A stretch of DNA of 64,000 nt from Bombyx mori (GCF_030269925.1 NC_085110.1:4960001-5024000), one strand, 5' to 3'. Shown: positions 34,580 through 45,494, counted from the first letter of the stretch. Numbers and translations are program-made. Notes: generated by a model not told the origin, from the letters alone.

Positions 34580-34797
34580 ACCGCTGATAGGGTGATTTGT
34601 ACTCACAAATGTATGTGATTATTACCATCCTACCTATTTTTGCAGATTTGAGAGTAGGACAGCCGTTATATTATACCATTGGGACTTTCATCTCATGTGT
34701 CAAGTTGAAAGAATGCACGTTCGGATGACTATGGGCTTCGATACACACTTAACCAGGTGGGCAGTGAGATTATCCACCCATCATGCGATAAGCACAG
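34580..34797 (+). mobile_element. degenerate Bm1 SINE
   Basis: Ordered but diverged Bm1 blocks: 'catcctacctatttttgcag', 'gacagccgttatattatacc', 'cacttaaccaggtgggcagt' and 'tccaccca'. This is an old copy. Confidence 0.7.
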
Positions 34798-34834
34798 TGG
34801 GGTCCTTAAGTTGCTGCTTACGATATGCTAGGAA

Positions 34835-34965
34835 AGATTGGATGATATGCCGGGAAATATTGGATGCGGAAGGCGGAGGGTTGTTCATTGTGGCGGACTA
34901 TGGGAGAGGCCTACATCCAGCAATAAAGAGATACAGAAGAATGATGAAGTTGCTGCTATCCATGA
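34835..34965 (+). mobile_element. LINE 3' end (RTE-like)
   Basis: It contains 'tgggagaggcctacatccag', the conserved last block of many RTE-type insect LINEs, and downstream 'agaatgatgaag', a decayed GATGA-type terminal repeat. Upstream codons give 'DWMICREIL', in the position of the usual C-terminus. Fragmentary. Confidence 0.55.
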
Positions 34966-36423
34966 GATGGTGAAAACCTACGGGCAGGTCTTTAAAGCCC
35001 ATAAAAATAATTGTTTTTTCGCCGCATACCATTTAGAATAAACCTTCCTCAGTACTTCCCATTCATTAATATGACCTGTCTAACAAGATTTGTTTTTGTA
35101 AGGTAGCGGTTTGGTGGTGTTGGTTAAATTGCTGCTGGCTATGAGCTATAGACCATTTATAATTGGGTGGACTATAAGCTCCAGTGTCTTTGGAAAATCT
35201 TTTTTCTCTTCATTAGGCAATAAATATAATATAATGTATATATAGCTACCTGTGTCATTTTAAAAGTTTGTTTTCATTTAGCTCATGTCGCATTGATACT
35301 GTTTGAAATAAGCTTTAAGTCGTCGCCCCTCATATGCTGAACAAACAGTCAAAGTCAAATCAGCGCCAAGTTAATCCGTTTAGGTGCGCGAACCCACTTG
35401 ATTAAGTTTAATTTATTTTAAAAATCAGCGAGAGCGGCGCGTCGCCTCCGGTCCTGGGGTCCCTCCGAAATACATTATTCAGTGTTTTAGAATAATTTTC
35501 AAATTCGATTACATAGGACCGACCCTCGGTAAGTGGGTGGGCCGAGCGGCGCGGCGGGTGTATTTAGCCAACACGGGGGTCTCTGCCGCGTGCGATTCTG
35601 ATTTGAATATGCGACGCACGTGGCGTCCCGCGCCCCCGGGACCGCGCCGATCATATTTCAAATGTCAGAGCCGATGTCTCACTCAGATACTATCGGCCGA
35701 TAAACGACCAGATACCACCGACGGGGGCAAGGGTGGATAGTTCACCATTCGCGGAGCCACAGCACCGAGATCGCGTAGCTATTTTTTACCGAACGATTAC
35801 CGCCTGCAGTTGACACCTAAATATTACTTTTAGCTCGGCGAGCGCGTAAAGCCTTGTTCGCTATACAGGCATTTTGCGACTACCGTTCCGCTCCCGAGAG
35901 TTCTTGAAGTTTATTGCCGTGACACATTTTATTGTGAATTTTGCTTGGTTTATTACGTGCACGATCGGACAGCATATAAGTACATTTAAATTTACATTAT
36001 AGCCCGCGAATAAGGTATTCTTTTGTTTAACAGTAGGTACTATATTCATCAGAATTTCTTTTTTAACATAATTCGTCTCCTCGCATTAAAACTGTATATT
36101 CTCAAAACTTACTAATTTTAAAGGAGAGTGTTTTAACATGTGATATTTATAATATTAAACATTTTTGTAGCATTTATTTTACATTTTTTACCAGCCACAT
36201 TATGTCTTTTAAAGTAAGATAAAATTATGTATTAATTTTGTTAATAGTAGTCAAAATATAGGTAAACTAAAAAAAAACTAAAACTAAGCTACCCTCTTTT
36301 GACAGTATTTATGAGAAAAATACCAAAATAATTTATGATACCAAATGATTCCACATATTAACTCAATTTCGAATATTTTTGGAAATTGTAAACTTTTAAT
36401 GCGAAAAGACGATATGATGGTAG
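34966..36423. other. no supported gene; CpG-rich island 35420-35760
   Basis: The 340-bp island includes 'gagcggcgcgtcgcctccgg' and 'gccgagcggcgcggcgggtg', and a donor-like CG|GTAAGTG at about 35529. The flanks are AT-rich. It could be a promoter or enhancer of a nearby gene, but no exon is defined. Confidence 0.4.
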
Positions 36424-36670
36424 TACACTGGTTGTAGGACCATTTGTGAGTCCGCGCGGATAGGTACCCCACCCCGCCTATTTCTGTCGTGAAGCAGTAA
36501 TGCGTTTCGGTTTGAAGGGTGGGGCAGCCGTTGTAACTATACTTGAGACCTTAGAATTTATATCTCAAGGTGGGTGGCGCATTTACGCTGTAGATGTCTA
36601 TGGGCTCCAGTAACCACTTAACACCAGGTGGGCTGTGAGCTCCTCCACCTATCTAAGCTATAAAAAAAAA
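36424..36670 (+). mobile_element. Bm1 SINE, full length
   Basis: Complete from 'cactggttgtaggaccattt' to the A-tail. It is well conserved, with a small deletion in 'ggtaccccaccccgcc'. Confidence 0.93.
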
Positions 36671-36959
36671 TGATGGTGATTGACTACCTGGTTGATAATT
36701 AATATATTTTAGTATTTAATTGTCAGAATCGTTGGGTCTTTCATAAGATTATTTCTCATGGCAGTAGCGCATAATCGGTGGGAGTGGCGACACGCGGCGC
36801 GCGGGCAACGCCGACGCAGGTCGCGTGTCGGTCGGCGATCGCCACGCGCCTTTGCAGCTCCGCCGTCACTCCATTACCGCGAGACCACGCTACGGCCGAC
36901 GAATATGCCAAAACAGAGCCAAAGAGTAGAAATGAGACTTGCCAAAGATCACGATATTT
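36671..36959. other. CpG-rich block, no gene
   Basis: Positions 36760-36910 are CpG-dense ('cgacacgcggcgcgcgggca', 'gtcggtcggcgatcgccacg') between two Bm1 copies. Two overlapping frames run through it, but neither has a recognised domain. Confidence 0.4.
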
Positions 36960-37025
36960 TTTATTTTTTTATTGCTTAGATGGGTGGACGAGCCCATTAA
37001 CAGCCCACCTGGTGTTTTAAGTGTT
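36960..37025 (-). mobile_element. Bm1 SINE, 3' fragment
   Basis: The T-run plus 'attgcttagatgggtggacg' and 'cagcccacctggtgttttaa' is the complement of the Bm1 tail. The copy is cut after about 65 bp. Confidence 0.85.
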
Positions 37026-37843
37026 TCAAGTTCTTTGTTGGGCGATTTGTGGTATTAATTTTTATAATGGTAACCCGGGAAATACCGGGTATACGAGTGG
37101 ATTGCTCTTTACACGGACTTCGCATAGGGCGCAGACCGAGAGAATTCGTGGTCGTAACCCCAACACCACTGGTCCGGCATCCAGTAGGTTAGTGGCGGAG
37201 AAAGCTAAACTCGTCACATAGTGTTGGCTATAGATTCAGAAGTAGATAAATACATTGCAACATTGTTATTATAATAATTTCTATGTTAACGATTTTCTTT
37301 TTCACTCGTTAAAAATAATAATGAACTGTTTGATTTGTCTCTAGCTTGTTTATTCTTTGCCGAACATCAGGCAGCATTAATGCGATTGCAACCGAACAGA
37401 ACTAGCAAATCGCCGCGTAATCCACTAGTTGTATGGCAAAATCGAGATATGGCAGAATTAATTTCGCCGTCGTTCGCCGTGGTAATTGAAAACGAAAGCT
37501 CAAACGTGAAGCGATCTGGTTTATAAAGATGAAAAGTTAAGATAATAGAATATGATTATTTGCTTTCGAAAAAGATGCGATCCGTTTTGCATTCTCGGTG
37601 TAAAGTTTCTTTAGCGATGTATTAGAAAGATAGTTGTATACGATACTGGTTTTTAGTTTTAGTTTCGGCTGTAGTAGTAGCATCATCAAACTGTATAGTT
37701 TTTGAATATTTATGTATGGACTCTACTTAATTACTGCTAGTTTTGCGTTATACTTCATTCTGCCTCGAATAATTTTCGGCTTTGGATCGTCGAAAAACTC
37801 GAACTTCATGTCTTAAGACTCGTTGAAATGGTCCAGGAGGTCA
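37026..37843. other. no recognised gene
   Basis: About 800 bp. The frames at 37021-37221 and 37335-37526 carry no recognised domain. Confidence 0.4.
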
Positions 37844-38041
37844 TTTTTTTATTACTTAGATGGGTGGACGAGCTCACAGCCCACCTGGTGTTAAGTGGTT
37901 ACTGGAGCCCATGGACATCTACAACGTAAATGCGCCACCCACCTTGAGATATGAGTTCTAAGGTCTCAAGTATAGCTACGACGGCTGCCCCACCTTTCAA
38001 ACCGAAACGCATTACTGCTTCACGGTAGAAATAGGCAGGGT
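37844..38041 (-). mobile_element. Bm1 SINE, head missing
   Basis: Well-conserved inverted Bm1 from the T-run to 'gaaataggcaggg'. The 5' head is lost where a short inverted duplication begins (38029-38054). Confidence 0.92.
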
Positions 38042-38054
38042 GCCTGCCTATTTC
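38029..38054. repeat. inverted microduplication at a Bm1 breakpoint
   Basis: 'gaaataggcagg' (38029-38040) is repeated inverted as 'cctgcctatttc' (38043-38054) after a 2-nt spacer. In an intact Bm1 the sequence would continue into the head, so the palindrome was made at the breakpoint. Confidence 0.8.
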
Positions 38055-38099
38055 ATTTACCAATTTATAGCAACAACAAAGAGATTATATTTTAAAACT

Positions 38100-38140
38100 T
38101 CACTTAAAGTTAATATTATATCTATATTAACTTTAAGTGA
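38100..38140. repeat. perfect hairpin, 16-bp arms
   Basis: 'tcacttaaagttaata' at 38100-38115 is repeated inverted at 38125-38140 with a 9-nt loop. It is AT-rich and of unknown origin. Confidence 0.85.
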
Positions 38141-38160
38141 TATAAATCTATAAATTAAAC

Positions 38161-38271
38161 GGTTGTCTGGAAGAGGTCGCTTTTAGCGATAAGACCGCCT
38201 ATTGTACAAATGTATCTGCTTTTTTTGATTGTTTTTTAAATGTAAATTGTGTTTTGGTGTGCAATAAAGTG

Positions 38272-38309
<38 letters not shown>
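38161..38309 (+). mobile_element. LINE 3' tail ending in a (CT)n array
   Basis: 'gaggtcgcttttagcgataa' and 'gaccgcctattgtac', then 'gtgcaataaagt' and (TC)17-18 at 38275-38309. The AATAAA signal just before a microsatellite end is typical of some insect LINEs. A relative lies at 46006-46149. Confidence 0.65.
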
Positions 38310-38310
<1 letters not shown>

Positions 38311-38886
38311 ATATTAATCTTTTTTTAAACAAACATAATAAATTCATGACATAATATTTTCTTCGTCGTTAACCACCATAATCTTGTGATTGAGCAACAT
38401 AATAAATGAATAGCGGAATCAAAGATGCAAAGAAATTCAATAACCGTCCACAATTCTTTGGACTGTCACCCTAGTACGATGTTCTTCGACAATGAATTCA
38501 ATTGTCACATAATCCGAATTTGACATAACTTATTGCTCGGACGTAAGGTTCAAATTTCTATGACAACGTCTAGAATGATCGTAAAACGTGGCCCAGTGCT
38601 ACAAATCCCGTTGATTGAGTGCGGGACACCAGGAGGGTTCGATTATTACTCGAGTTTCGATCTCGATACACCACTCGATGCATCGCGGGGGAGCTGCATT
38701 ATACCGAGTACGTTTCCAGCTCTCTATTCGATTTGTTGAATTGTTCATCGATCGTGTTGCATTTAGTTCGAATGTCCAATTTGTTAAATCGATACTTGCC
38801 AATGGGTATCGATTTTATTCGCTAATAAGAATCTTGGACCATATTCGGATTTTTAAGAAGCTTTTATTATTTTCATATGTAGGTTC
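38310..38886. other. no recognised gene
   Basis: Several overlapping frames at 38530-38956 reflect locally stop-poor DNA. None has a recognised domain. A small hairpin AAATCGATA/TATCGATTT is near 38787-38815. Confidence 0.4.
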
Positions 38887-39104
38887 TTTTTTATTGCTTA
38901 GATGGGTGGATGAACTCACAGCCAACCTGTTGTTAAGTGGTTACTGGAGCCCATAGACGTCTTGAGATATGAGCTCTAAGATCTCAGTATAGTTACAACG
39001 GCTGCCCCATCCTTCAAGCCGAAACGCATTACTGCTTCACAGTAGAAGTAGGCAGGGTGGTGGTGACTACCCGTGCGGACTCACAAGAGATCCTACCACC
39101 GGTA
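38887..39104 (-). mobile_element. Bm1 SINE with internal deletion
   Basis: Inverted Bm1 from 'ttttttattgcttagatggg' to 'cctaccaccggtaa'. About 30 bp around the 'aacgtaaatgcgccacccac' block are missing. It abuts a SINE-2 copy on the right. Confidence 0.92.
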
Positions 39105-39126
39105 ATTACGCAAATTATAATTTTGC

Positions 39127-39255
39127 GGGTTTGATTTTTATTACACAATGTTACTTCTTCACTTTGGATGTCAATCATGAACATTTGTTAAGTACTTATT
39201 TCATTAGAAAAATTGGTACCGACGTCTTATCCTTTAGGCGACGACAACATCAAAA
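39127..39255 (-). mobile_element. SINE-2 copy lacking the B-box
   Basis: It shares 'tttttattacacaatgttac', 'tttcattagaaaaattggta' and 'gtcttatcctttaggcgacg' with 5252-5425. The segment that would carry the B-box is deleted between 'ttggtacc' and 'gacgtctt', so internal Pol III transcription should be lost. Confidence 0.7.
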
Positions 39256-40231
39256 TGTATGTAAGGTATGTGCATTTGTATGTAACGGAATCTTTAAACG
39301 TTATTTTCAGTGACCTAAAGACGTTCAATTAACTTGAAAATCAGTACACGCATTAAGGATATATAATAAAAAAAAACGTATAAAAAAATATAAAATTAAT
39401 CGTAAGTTTTATTCGTTACCCCAGCGCGTTTTTTTTTTAGTTTTTGTAACTAAATATTTAAATTCTTGTTACGTAACCCAAAAAAAAGTATAAAAATTAC
39501 GTCTTTTCACTATTAGTAAATATTACAAAGGCTATTTTCATCCGAACACATTTTATTTACAAACGTTCTAAATGACCTAAAACAAAGAAAACCGACTTGA
39601 CCTCAATCATTCTCGTTTCGCAACAATGATTCGAAAAGCCCGAAAATTTCTAAGGCCCGTGAACTCGCGACCCCGACACGTCGCCGGCTCACACACTGAA
39701 TCAAGTCCCACGCCATATGTTACTCGCAATGTATTATTTTATTACGTTTTTATTTACTTAATATCCGCAGAGACGAGTGCTTAAGCCGACGTTTATGATA
39801 TTCTCTCGTGGTTAGCCGCGAGGGTGAACTAGCTTTGACGTTTCATTGTTTCATTCTCACCCCTGTTTTCAGTTTGTTAGATTGATTCCGCGTGTTAGCT
39901 TAAAAGATGTGCTCGGATGTATTGTGAAAAATGTTAATGATTCGCGTGAATTTCGGCGGTGGAATATTTTCAAACGAATATGTAATTTGTTTCTTGGATA
40001 GTTTGTCGATTCGTTTATATTGTGTGAATTTATTTTTCACATTCGCTTTTTTTTTGGTCTTCAAGCGCGAAGTTACGCGAAGCAGCGTTTTTAGTCTAAT
40101 GAAAAAGGCGGTACACTCAAGTCACGTCACGCAACTAACTATACCGAAGTTAAAATCAAGGAGAGACATTAAAAAAACTAACAGGTATTTACCATAATAA
40201 TATGTACATATTCGTTATTCTAACTTTGTTC
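39256..40231. other. no recognised gene
   Basis: About 1 kb. The frame at 39931-40197 (88 codons) lies behind a GC-richer patch (39650-39850) but has no recognised domain. Confidence 0.4.
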
Positions 40232-40542
40232 TTTTTTTATTGCTTAGATGGTAAATGCGCCACCCACCTTGAGATATAAGTTCTAAGGTCTCAGTATAGT
40301 TATGGCGCATTGGTGGCGCATTTACGTCGTAGATGTCTATGGGCTCCAGTAACCACTTAACACCAGGTGGGCTGTGAGCTCGTCCACACATCTAAGCAAT
40401 AAAAAATAAATAAATAAAAAACACCTTGAGATATCAGTTCTAAGGTCTCAAGTATAGTTACAACGGCTGCCCCACCCTTCAAACCGAAGCGTATTACTGC
40501 TGCGGCAGGCGTGGACTCACAATAGGTCCTATCACCAGTAAA
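40232..40542. mobile_element. nested Bm1 copies (minus, plus, minus)
   Basis: A minus-strand Bm1 (40232-40302, with an internal deletion) gives way to a plus-strand Bm1 3' part with its A-tail (about 40310-40420) and then resumes as minus-strand Bm1 (40422-40542). The ~40 bp before the plus fragment ('caccttgagatataagttct' onward) reappear after it ('caccttgagatatcagttct' onward), like a long target duplication. Confidence 0.85.
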
Positions 40543-41552
40543 GTTGTCAAGTTATTGGTCATAAGATCTGAGGAGATTAACGTTCTCCGAATTACTAGTG
40601 GTAGAGCATATTTACGATCATCCTAAGAACATCTACCAATAGATTACGGCGTAGCTCCATTGAGGGGGCTACTTTTTGACATGTTGACATTTTGATGGTT
40701 ATGGACTTTCATTGGCCCAGAAGGCGAACGAGAACCGCATCTTATGCTAAGAGGTCATAGCGGCTCATAACCATTAGTAAAGCTACGAGCGTAGCCGCTG
40801 TCCAAAATTCCCAGTAACTACCAAACTCCAATCAGGTTAAAATGATATAGGTTATTATTAAAATATAAAATCTACGCATAGAAATGTATGCGTAACATTT
40901 CTCGGCGGCAACATAAACAAAATAAATGAGTATAGATTGATATATGGTGTTGGAGAAAAATACTTGGTATATCATGCTCTGAAAACCGCTATTGAAAAGT
41001 CGCATCGTAACATTTTTCGAACTAGTATCTCGGCAAGACGGCTATGTCAAACGAGTTCTAGTGCGGGAATAGGTGGCACTCGGCATTACTTTACTAGAGG
41101 CACTGCAGAATGAGGGAGATATCCTGTAGTCGTGACAAAAAAAAACGACAGATATTTACCACTAATCCTCGTCAAGAATAAAATCCCCTATTTATGATAA
41201 CCTTCCAAAAGACATCCCCTGGCCTATTAATATTAATTCTCTATTAACTTTAGTATATTCTAAACATGTAAATATTCTATGTAATTTTTTATATACTTAT
41301 AATCTTTATCTTTAAAGTTAGTTAGTCTAACTAACTATTTGTTTGTACAGATTCGCGCATTTTTTTTTTTTTTTTTTTCTTCTCTAAGCACCTGTCATTT
41401 TTGCGCATACTGTGACATTGGCAAAATCAATGCCTAAGACGTTAGAGCCGAATTTTCTTATATAAAAAAAAAAGTGTGTGTGTCCGCTCCGACGCACGAC
41501 TGGAGTTTACTGGATATAAATATAAATTTGTGTCAGTTGAATACAGTAAAAT
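40543..41552. other. no recognised gene
   Basis: About 1 kb, AT-rich, with an 18-bp T-run near 41361. Codons near 41210 ('NLPKDIP') are vaguely LINE-like but too short to call. Confidence 0.4.
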
Positions 41553-41623
41553 ATGGAAGTTACGTATTCTAGTGAGAATGATCCGGGAGTTGCGGAACAC
41601 GTGGATGCGGTAATTAAGTAAGT
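41553..41623 (+). other. candidate first coding exon with splice donor
   Basis: An ATG at 41553 opens a 21-codon frame (MEVTYSSENDPGVAEHVDAV...) ending at AA|GTAAGT (donor at 41618). Upstream are TATAAATATAAAT (41515) and an initiator-like TCAGTT (41533), closer together than usual. Without the splice the frame stops one codon later. It could be a real small exon or part of an unrecognised transposon, and homology is unknown. Confidence 0.3.
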
Positions 41624-41716
41624 CTATATAATTCACTTTTACAATTAATATATAAGTTGTCCATTCACTGATAGAAGGAATTGTTTATATTTAATAAGCT
41701 TTATTAATAAATGATT

Positions 41717-42092
41717 TGTAGCGGGTTATATTCGGGTATCAACCCACTAACAGTTGATACGTTCAGGAATCGAACCCGAACGGCGTCCGGCCACAAGCAA
41801 AACGATGTCGGTAAATTAAACGAAACAATACGAGAAATAGTTCTATATTACGACAACACGATACACTACAGATTATTAACAAATTAACGAGACACAAAAC
41901 AAACGACTAACAAATATATGAAAATACAATAATGAGAGAAACGCGCGATCAGTACGAGGCTTTGTGGCGGACTGCCGGCGCAGCAGCCCGGCGTCACCTG
42001 CGATAACGCGGCCGCGCGTTGGCTCCTGATTGGCGCGCGCACGCATCACGCAATCAGGAGCCAATCAGGCGCATAACGCATTTCGTGTGACA
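41717..42092. other. GC-rich unit, possible solo LTR or promoter
   Basis: The unit starts TGTAGCGGG and ends GTGTGACA. It is AT-rich on the left and CpG-rich on the right (41945-42075). No matching target duplication was found, so the LTR idea is weak. It contains a perfect inverted repeat at 42019-42064, TTGGCTCCTGATTG against CAATCAGGAGCCAA, with CCAAT-box cores on both strands. Confidence 0.3.
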
Positions 42093-42945
42093 TGCTCATA
42101 GAGTTACTATTCTAACTGGAGTGCTTACTTCGTTTGACATAAAAACTAAAAATATACTTTATCTCTATGGCTTAAAGTTTATTTTTAAATAGCAAAAGAT
42201 GTAAGGAAAAACGGTCTGAAAAGAGAATGATTATTAAGTGGTGGTGTCCCTCTCGCACATTTTACAAACAAAAAGCAGTGTTGCTAGCTTAGAGGATTTT
42301 CCATAAAATCTCGGAATTTGGACCCCCGTCTTAGTTATCAAAAATGGCTTTTAGTGGTTAGTGGATTTTTTAGTAGCTTGGGCGTTGTTGAAAATTATTG
42401 AAAAGGTTAAAATCAATCCACTTTACAGGATTTTAAACATTTTATGACAATAATATATCTAAATACATATTATTTAAACGATGTGACTTAAACTTAACTA
42501 GAAAATATTGCGTCAATTTAGAATTTCCATCAACGTCAAAAATTAAATTGGTTCAACATAAACGTACAAAGTTATGGTGAATTTATTTTCTGATGATGAC
42601 AATTTATTAAAATAAATTATATAAGAAGTATTGATTATATGATATATATTGATTTTTAATAGAACATCATATATTAATAAAGCTCATTAACAAAAAAAAT
42701 ATTGTTCTATATTAATAAGAACTCTGTTTAATGGAAAATTTTATGGTAGGTACGTAGATTTCTGATGGTTTTCATGTTGAATTTGGTGGGAAGCCAGATT
42801 AATTGTTGGCATCACCGAAAAAGAGCTATGAATGGATTAAAAGAAAAATGGCGTCTATTTACGTTTGTAGTGCGAAGTTAAAATGGCACTGATACAGCTT
42901 GTGGCTTGTTTTTTTTTCGAAAATCGTAAAAGTTTCCGTGTAATC
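42093..42945. other. no recognised gene
   Basis: AT-rich spacer. Nothing could be joined to the THAP remnant that follows. Confidence 0.4.
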
Positions 42946-43044
42946 ATGGTGAACACTTTTAATATAAGTGGTTTTAAGCGAGAATCCTCTCCAGTTTGTG
43001 GAATATCCTTCCATATGTCAGATTCATTGATAAATTTTTACTAG
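42946..43044 (+). pseudogene. THAP zinc-finger N-terminal remnant
   Basis: The frame starts 'MVNTFNISGFKRESSPVCGI' and continues 'SFHMSDSLINFY' to a TAG. THAP domains begin M-x3-C-x3-G-C and carry a 'G(I/V)SFH.FP' motif. The spacing and 'GISFH' fit, but both expected Cys ligands are Phe (TTT at 42958 and 42973), as single TGT-to-TTT changes would give. The domain is cut after about 33 residues. Such a domain could not bind zinc normally. Assignment rests on motif spacing only. Confidence 0.4.
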
Positions 43045-43333
43045 TGTGAGCATATATTTTTAAAATGTGAGATATATTTTCTCATTATAATATTTAATAC
43101 CATTTGTCTTGTAAATTGTACTTAATCTATGTCATATACTAAATTTGAAAAAACAATCGTGAAAACTATAATTTTGCAATGTATTTTTCATATTATAAGA
43201 GCCATCACGTGGTATTTCTTGAACTTTTTTTATTGTATTGAATAGCGTCGCACGCAAGCATGTATATCATTTGCCTGACGTTAAGCGAACGAGGAGGATC
43301 TTCTAGTAAATATGACTTTGGAATTTCTGGAAA

Positions 43334-43519
43334 ATGTCCTTTAAAAAGGTCAAACAAGAAGAATCAAGTACTCAAACGCAAGAAATAAAAAATACCCCGA
43401 GAAAAGCAAAATTACGACAAGATGTTAAGGTATTGAAACAAAAACTTAAAAGTCGTGAAATAGTGATTGTAAATATAAAGTCGATTTTAGATTTATTAAA
43501 GAAAAATGGCGATTTTTAA
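43334..43519 (+). pseudogene. coiled-coil segment of a THAP-type protein
   Basis: A 61-codon frame, very Lys/Gln/Glu-rich. It contains 'ESSTQTQEIKNTPRKAKLRQ' then 'DVKVLKQKLKSREIVIVNI', a heptad-like basic coiled coil. The 'TPRKAKLRQ..KVLKQKLK' pattern is characteristic of the linker and coiled coil after the THAP finger in insect THAP proteins and THAP-type transposases. It lies 290 bp below the THAP remnant on the same strand. It may be an exon of the same decayed gene; no transposase core was seen. Confidence 0.5.
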
Positions 43520-45175
43520 TTGAATTGAAATTTAAATTGCGAAATTTTAATGATACTCATGGTCCACTTAGATATTGATTAAAATAAATTATGTATTTCG
43601 TTGAAAAAAAAGAATTTACTTAAAAATAAATAGAGGAAATGTTATATTATAAGATTACAGAAAATTTACTGAACTTAATAATAATAATATAACCAATATT
43701 TTGTAAATAGAGATCAAGTACTATGTGTATTGTGTTATGTGTATTGACTTGTCATTTAAGAGTTATTTAATTGTTTACATATAACAAATAAATGAATTTC
43801 AGTTCATTTCATTTTATTACCCATTGTGTTTTATTTCATAAAATGTAACTAGTAGACTTAATATACACGTGTCATGATAATAGCACAGAAGTAAAAATAC
43901 AAGTAATTTTAAATCAATTGAAGATGTGAATGTAGGAAAAGAGCACCCGATACGCGCAGACCATGTGTGTTGCAGTGTCTCACTCAGTGTGTCAAATATT
44001 AATTTGCACGGCCCACTTAGCCAGTACACTAAAGTAGGAATTGCGTAATTAAGTTCAACATAATATTTAAGTCGCGGTTGAGTATTCGGACGTTAAACAT
44101 GAGTTTGAGGAAGTTTAAGTAATAGCACTGAGGTAATGATGTTTGTAATAAAACTCAGTGCTAGATTTTCGACAACGCAGCAACTTCCAAAAAAAAACGT
44201 CGAAAAAAGGCACCATGACGACGAAGCAATGTTTAGAATTGAATTTACATAAATAAAACGTTGCAAGCACGTGTTTTGTATTTACATAGGGTTACACAGA
44301 ATTACTTAAGGTAAATTCAAAACTGATGCATGTGTATAATTTTATCCTATAAATAAATTTTATATGGTCACCACATTAGACAAGGACACCGCGACCAAAA
44401 AGTATTCTCTTTCGAGACCGATTTCTCGGCATCAGACAGCACTCCAGTTGTAGGTACTTATTAACTCCATGGACATGCTATACTCTCTAGTACGATTTTG
44501 GTCCCCATAATTTTCATACCCCGGGCCTATATATGTAAATCGATTCTTAAGGAGTAAACTCCAAAAAAAGAAAAAAACGATAAAGAAGAAAAATGCGTGT
44601 TTGGTATTTTTATTTCTTTGTATCCTTCATTGTATAATAAAATAAAATTAATCATGAAAACTGAAAATTAAATTGTCTTTTTAAAACTATTGTTCCTAAA
44701 TTAAATTTAATATCGGGCATCGATGCAACGTGATGAATCTGTTTCCCGGTACCAGAGTATGCGACAGAGACAATGTTGCGGAGTGGAGGCAGGCGGTCTC
44801 CAATGATCCGAGCTTTGAGCGATATTATTTTTTATGACGCAAAAACGAGACTCCATTCCATCAAATCAAATCGAAAATGTTTGCTTGAAGCATTAAGCAC
44901 GATAGTTTAGAAATAGTTTACACGCTACATTTTAGTTAAATGAATATATATATTTTACAAAGAGCGGTGATTTATTTAAAAAAAATATATAAATAAAATA
45001 AATGACGAATAAAATGTACGCATTATGCAATAGAATGCACGCGTATAGGCACACACTCGTGTTTAACTAAAACATTTGATAAATATCTTTTAACAGATAT
45101 AATGACAGAAATGGGGCCATAGCATAGCATTTTTGTTTACGAACTTCGTTCGAAAATATTTGTGGTTTGGTTTGT
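43520..45175. other. no supported gene apart from a short frame
   Basis: AT-rich DNA with an AATAAA near 43787 that could end the THAP-like transcript. One short frame at 44733-44837 is listed separately. Confidence 0.4.
44733..44837 (+). other. short protein-like frame, unassigned
   Basis: A 34-codon frame 'MNLFPGTRVCDRDNVAEWRQ' and 'AVSNDPSFERYYFL', open a few codons further upstream. Its composition is protein-like and unlike the AT-rich flanks. I do not recognise it, and no good acceptor precedes it. It could be a fragment of a retroelement protein or chance. Confidence 0.2.
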
Positions 45176-45391
45176 TATTGGTAGTAGGACATCTTGTGAG
45201 TCCGCACGGGTAGGTACCACCACCCTGCCTATTTCAACCGTGAAGCAGTAAAACGTTTCGGTTTGAAGGGCAACCGTTGTAACTATATTAGGACCTTAGA
45301 ACTCATATTATCTCAAGGTGGGTGGCAGCATTTAATTTGTAGATTTGTAGTAGGTTGTGAGCTCGTCCACTCATCTACGGCATAAAAAAAA
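45176..45391 (+). mobile_element. Bm1 SINE with deletions
   Basis: Bm1 from 'ttattggtagtaggacatct' to 'gctcgtccactcatct' and an A-tail. It has lost sequence around the 'ccactt aacaccagg' block and a few bases in the middle. Confidence 0.88.
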
Positions 45392-45494
45392 CAATCATAT
45401 TAAAATTGGAGGGAAAACAGGAATGCCTTCGCCTTGCTTTTCGAGTTTATTTCGATAAAACTCTGCACATATTCAATATTCGGGTCCGCTAAAA

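Noticed and set aside
38275..38309. (CT)n array as a possible regulatory GAGA site
   Set aside because: It directly follows an AATAAA-bearing LINE tail, so a retroelement terminus explains it better.
41717..42092. Second solo LTR
   Set aside because: TGT...ACA ends exist but no target duplication and no correctly spaced core promoter were found; kept only as a low-confidence unit.
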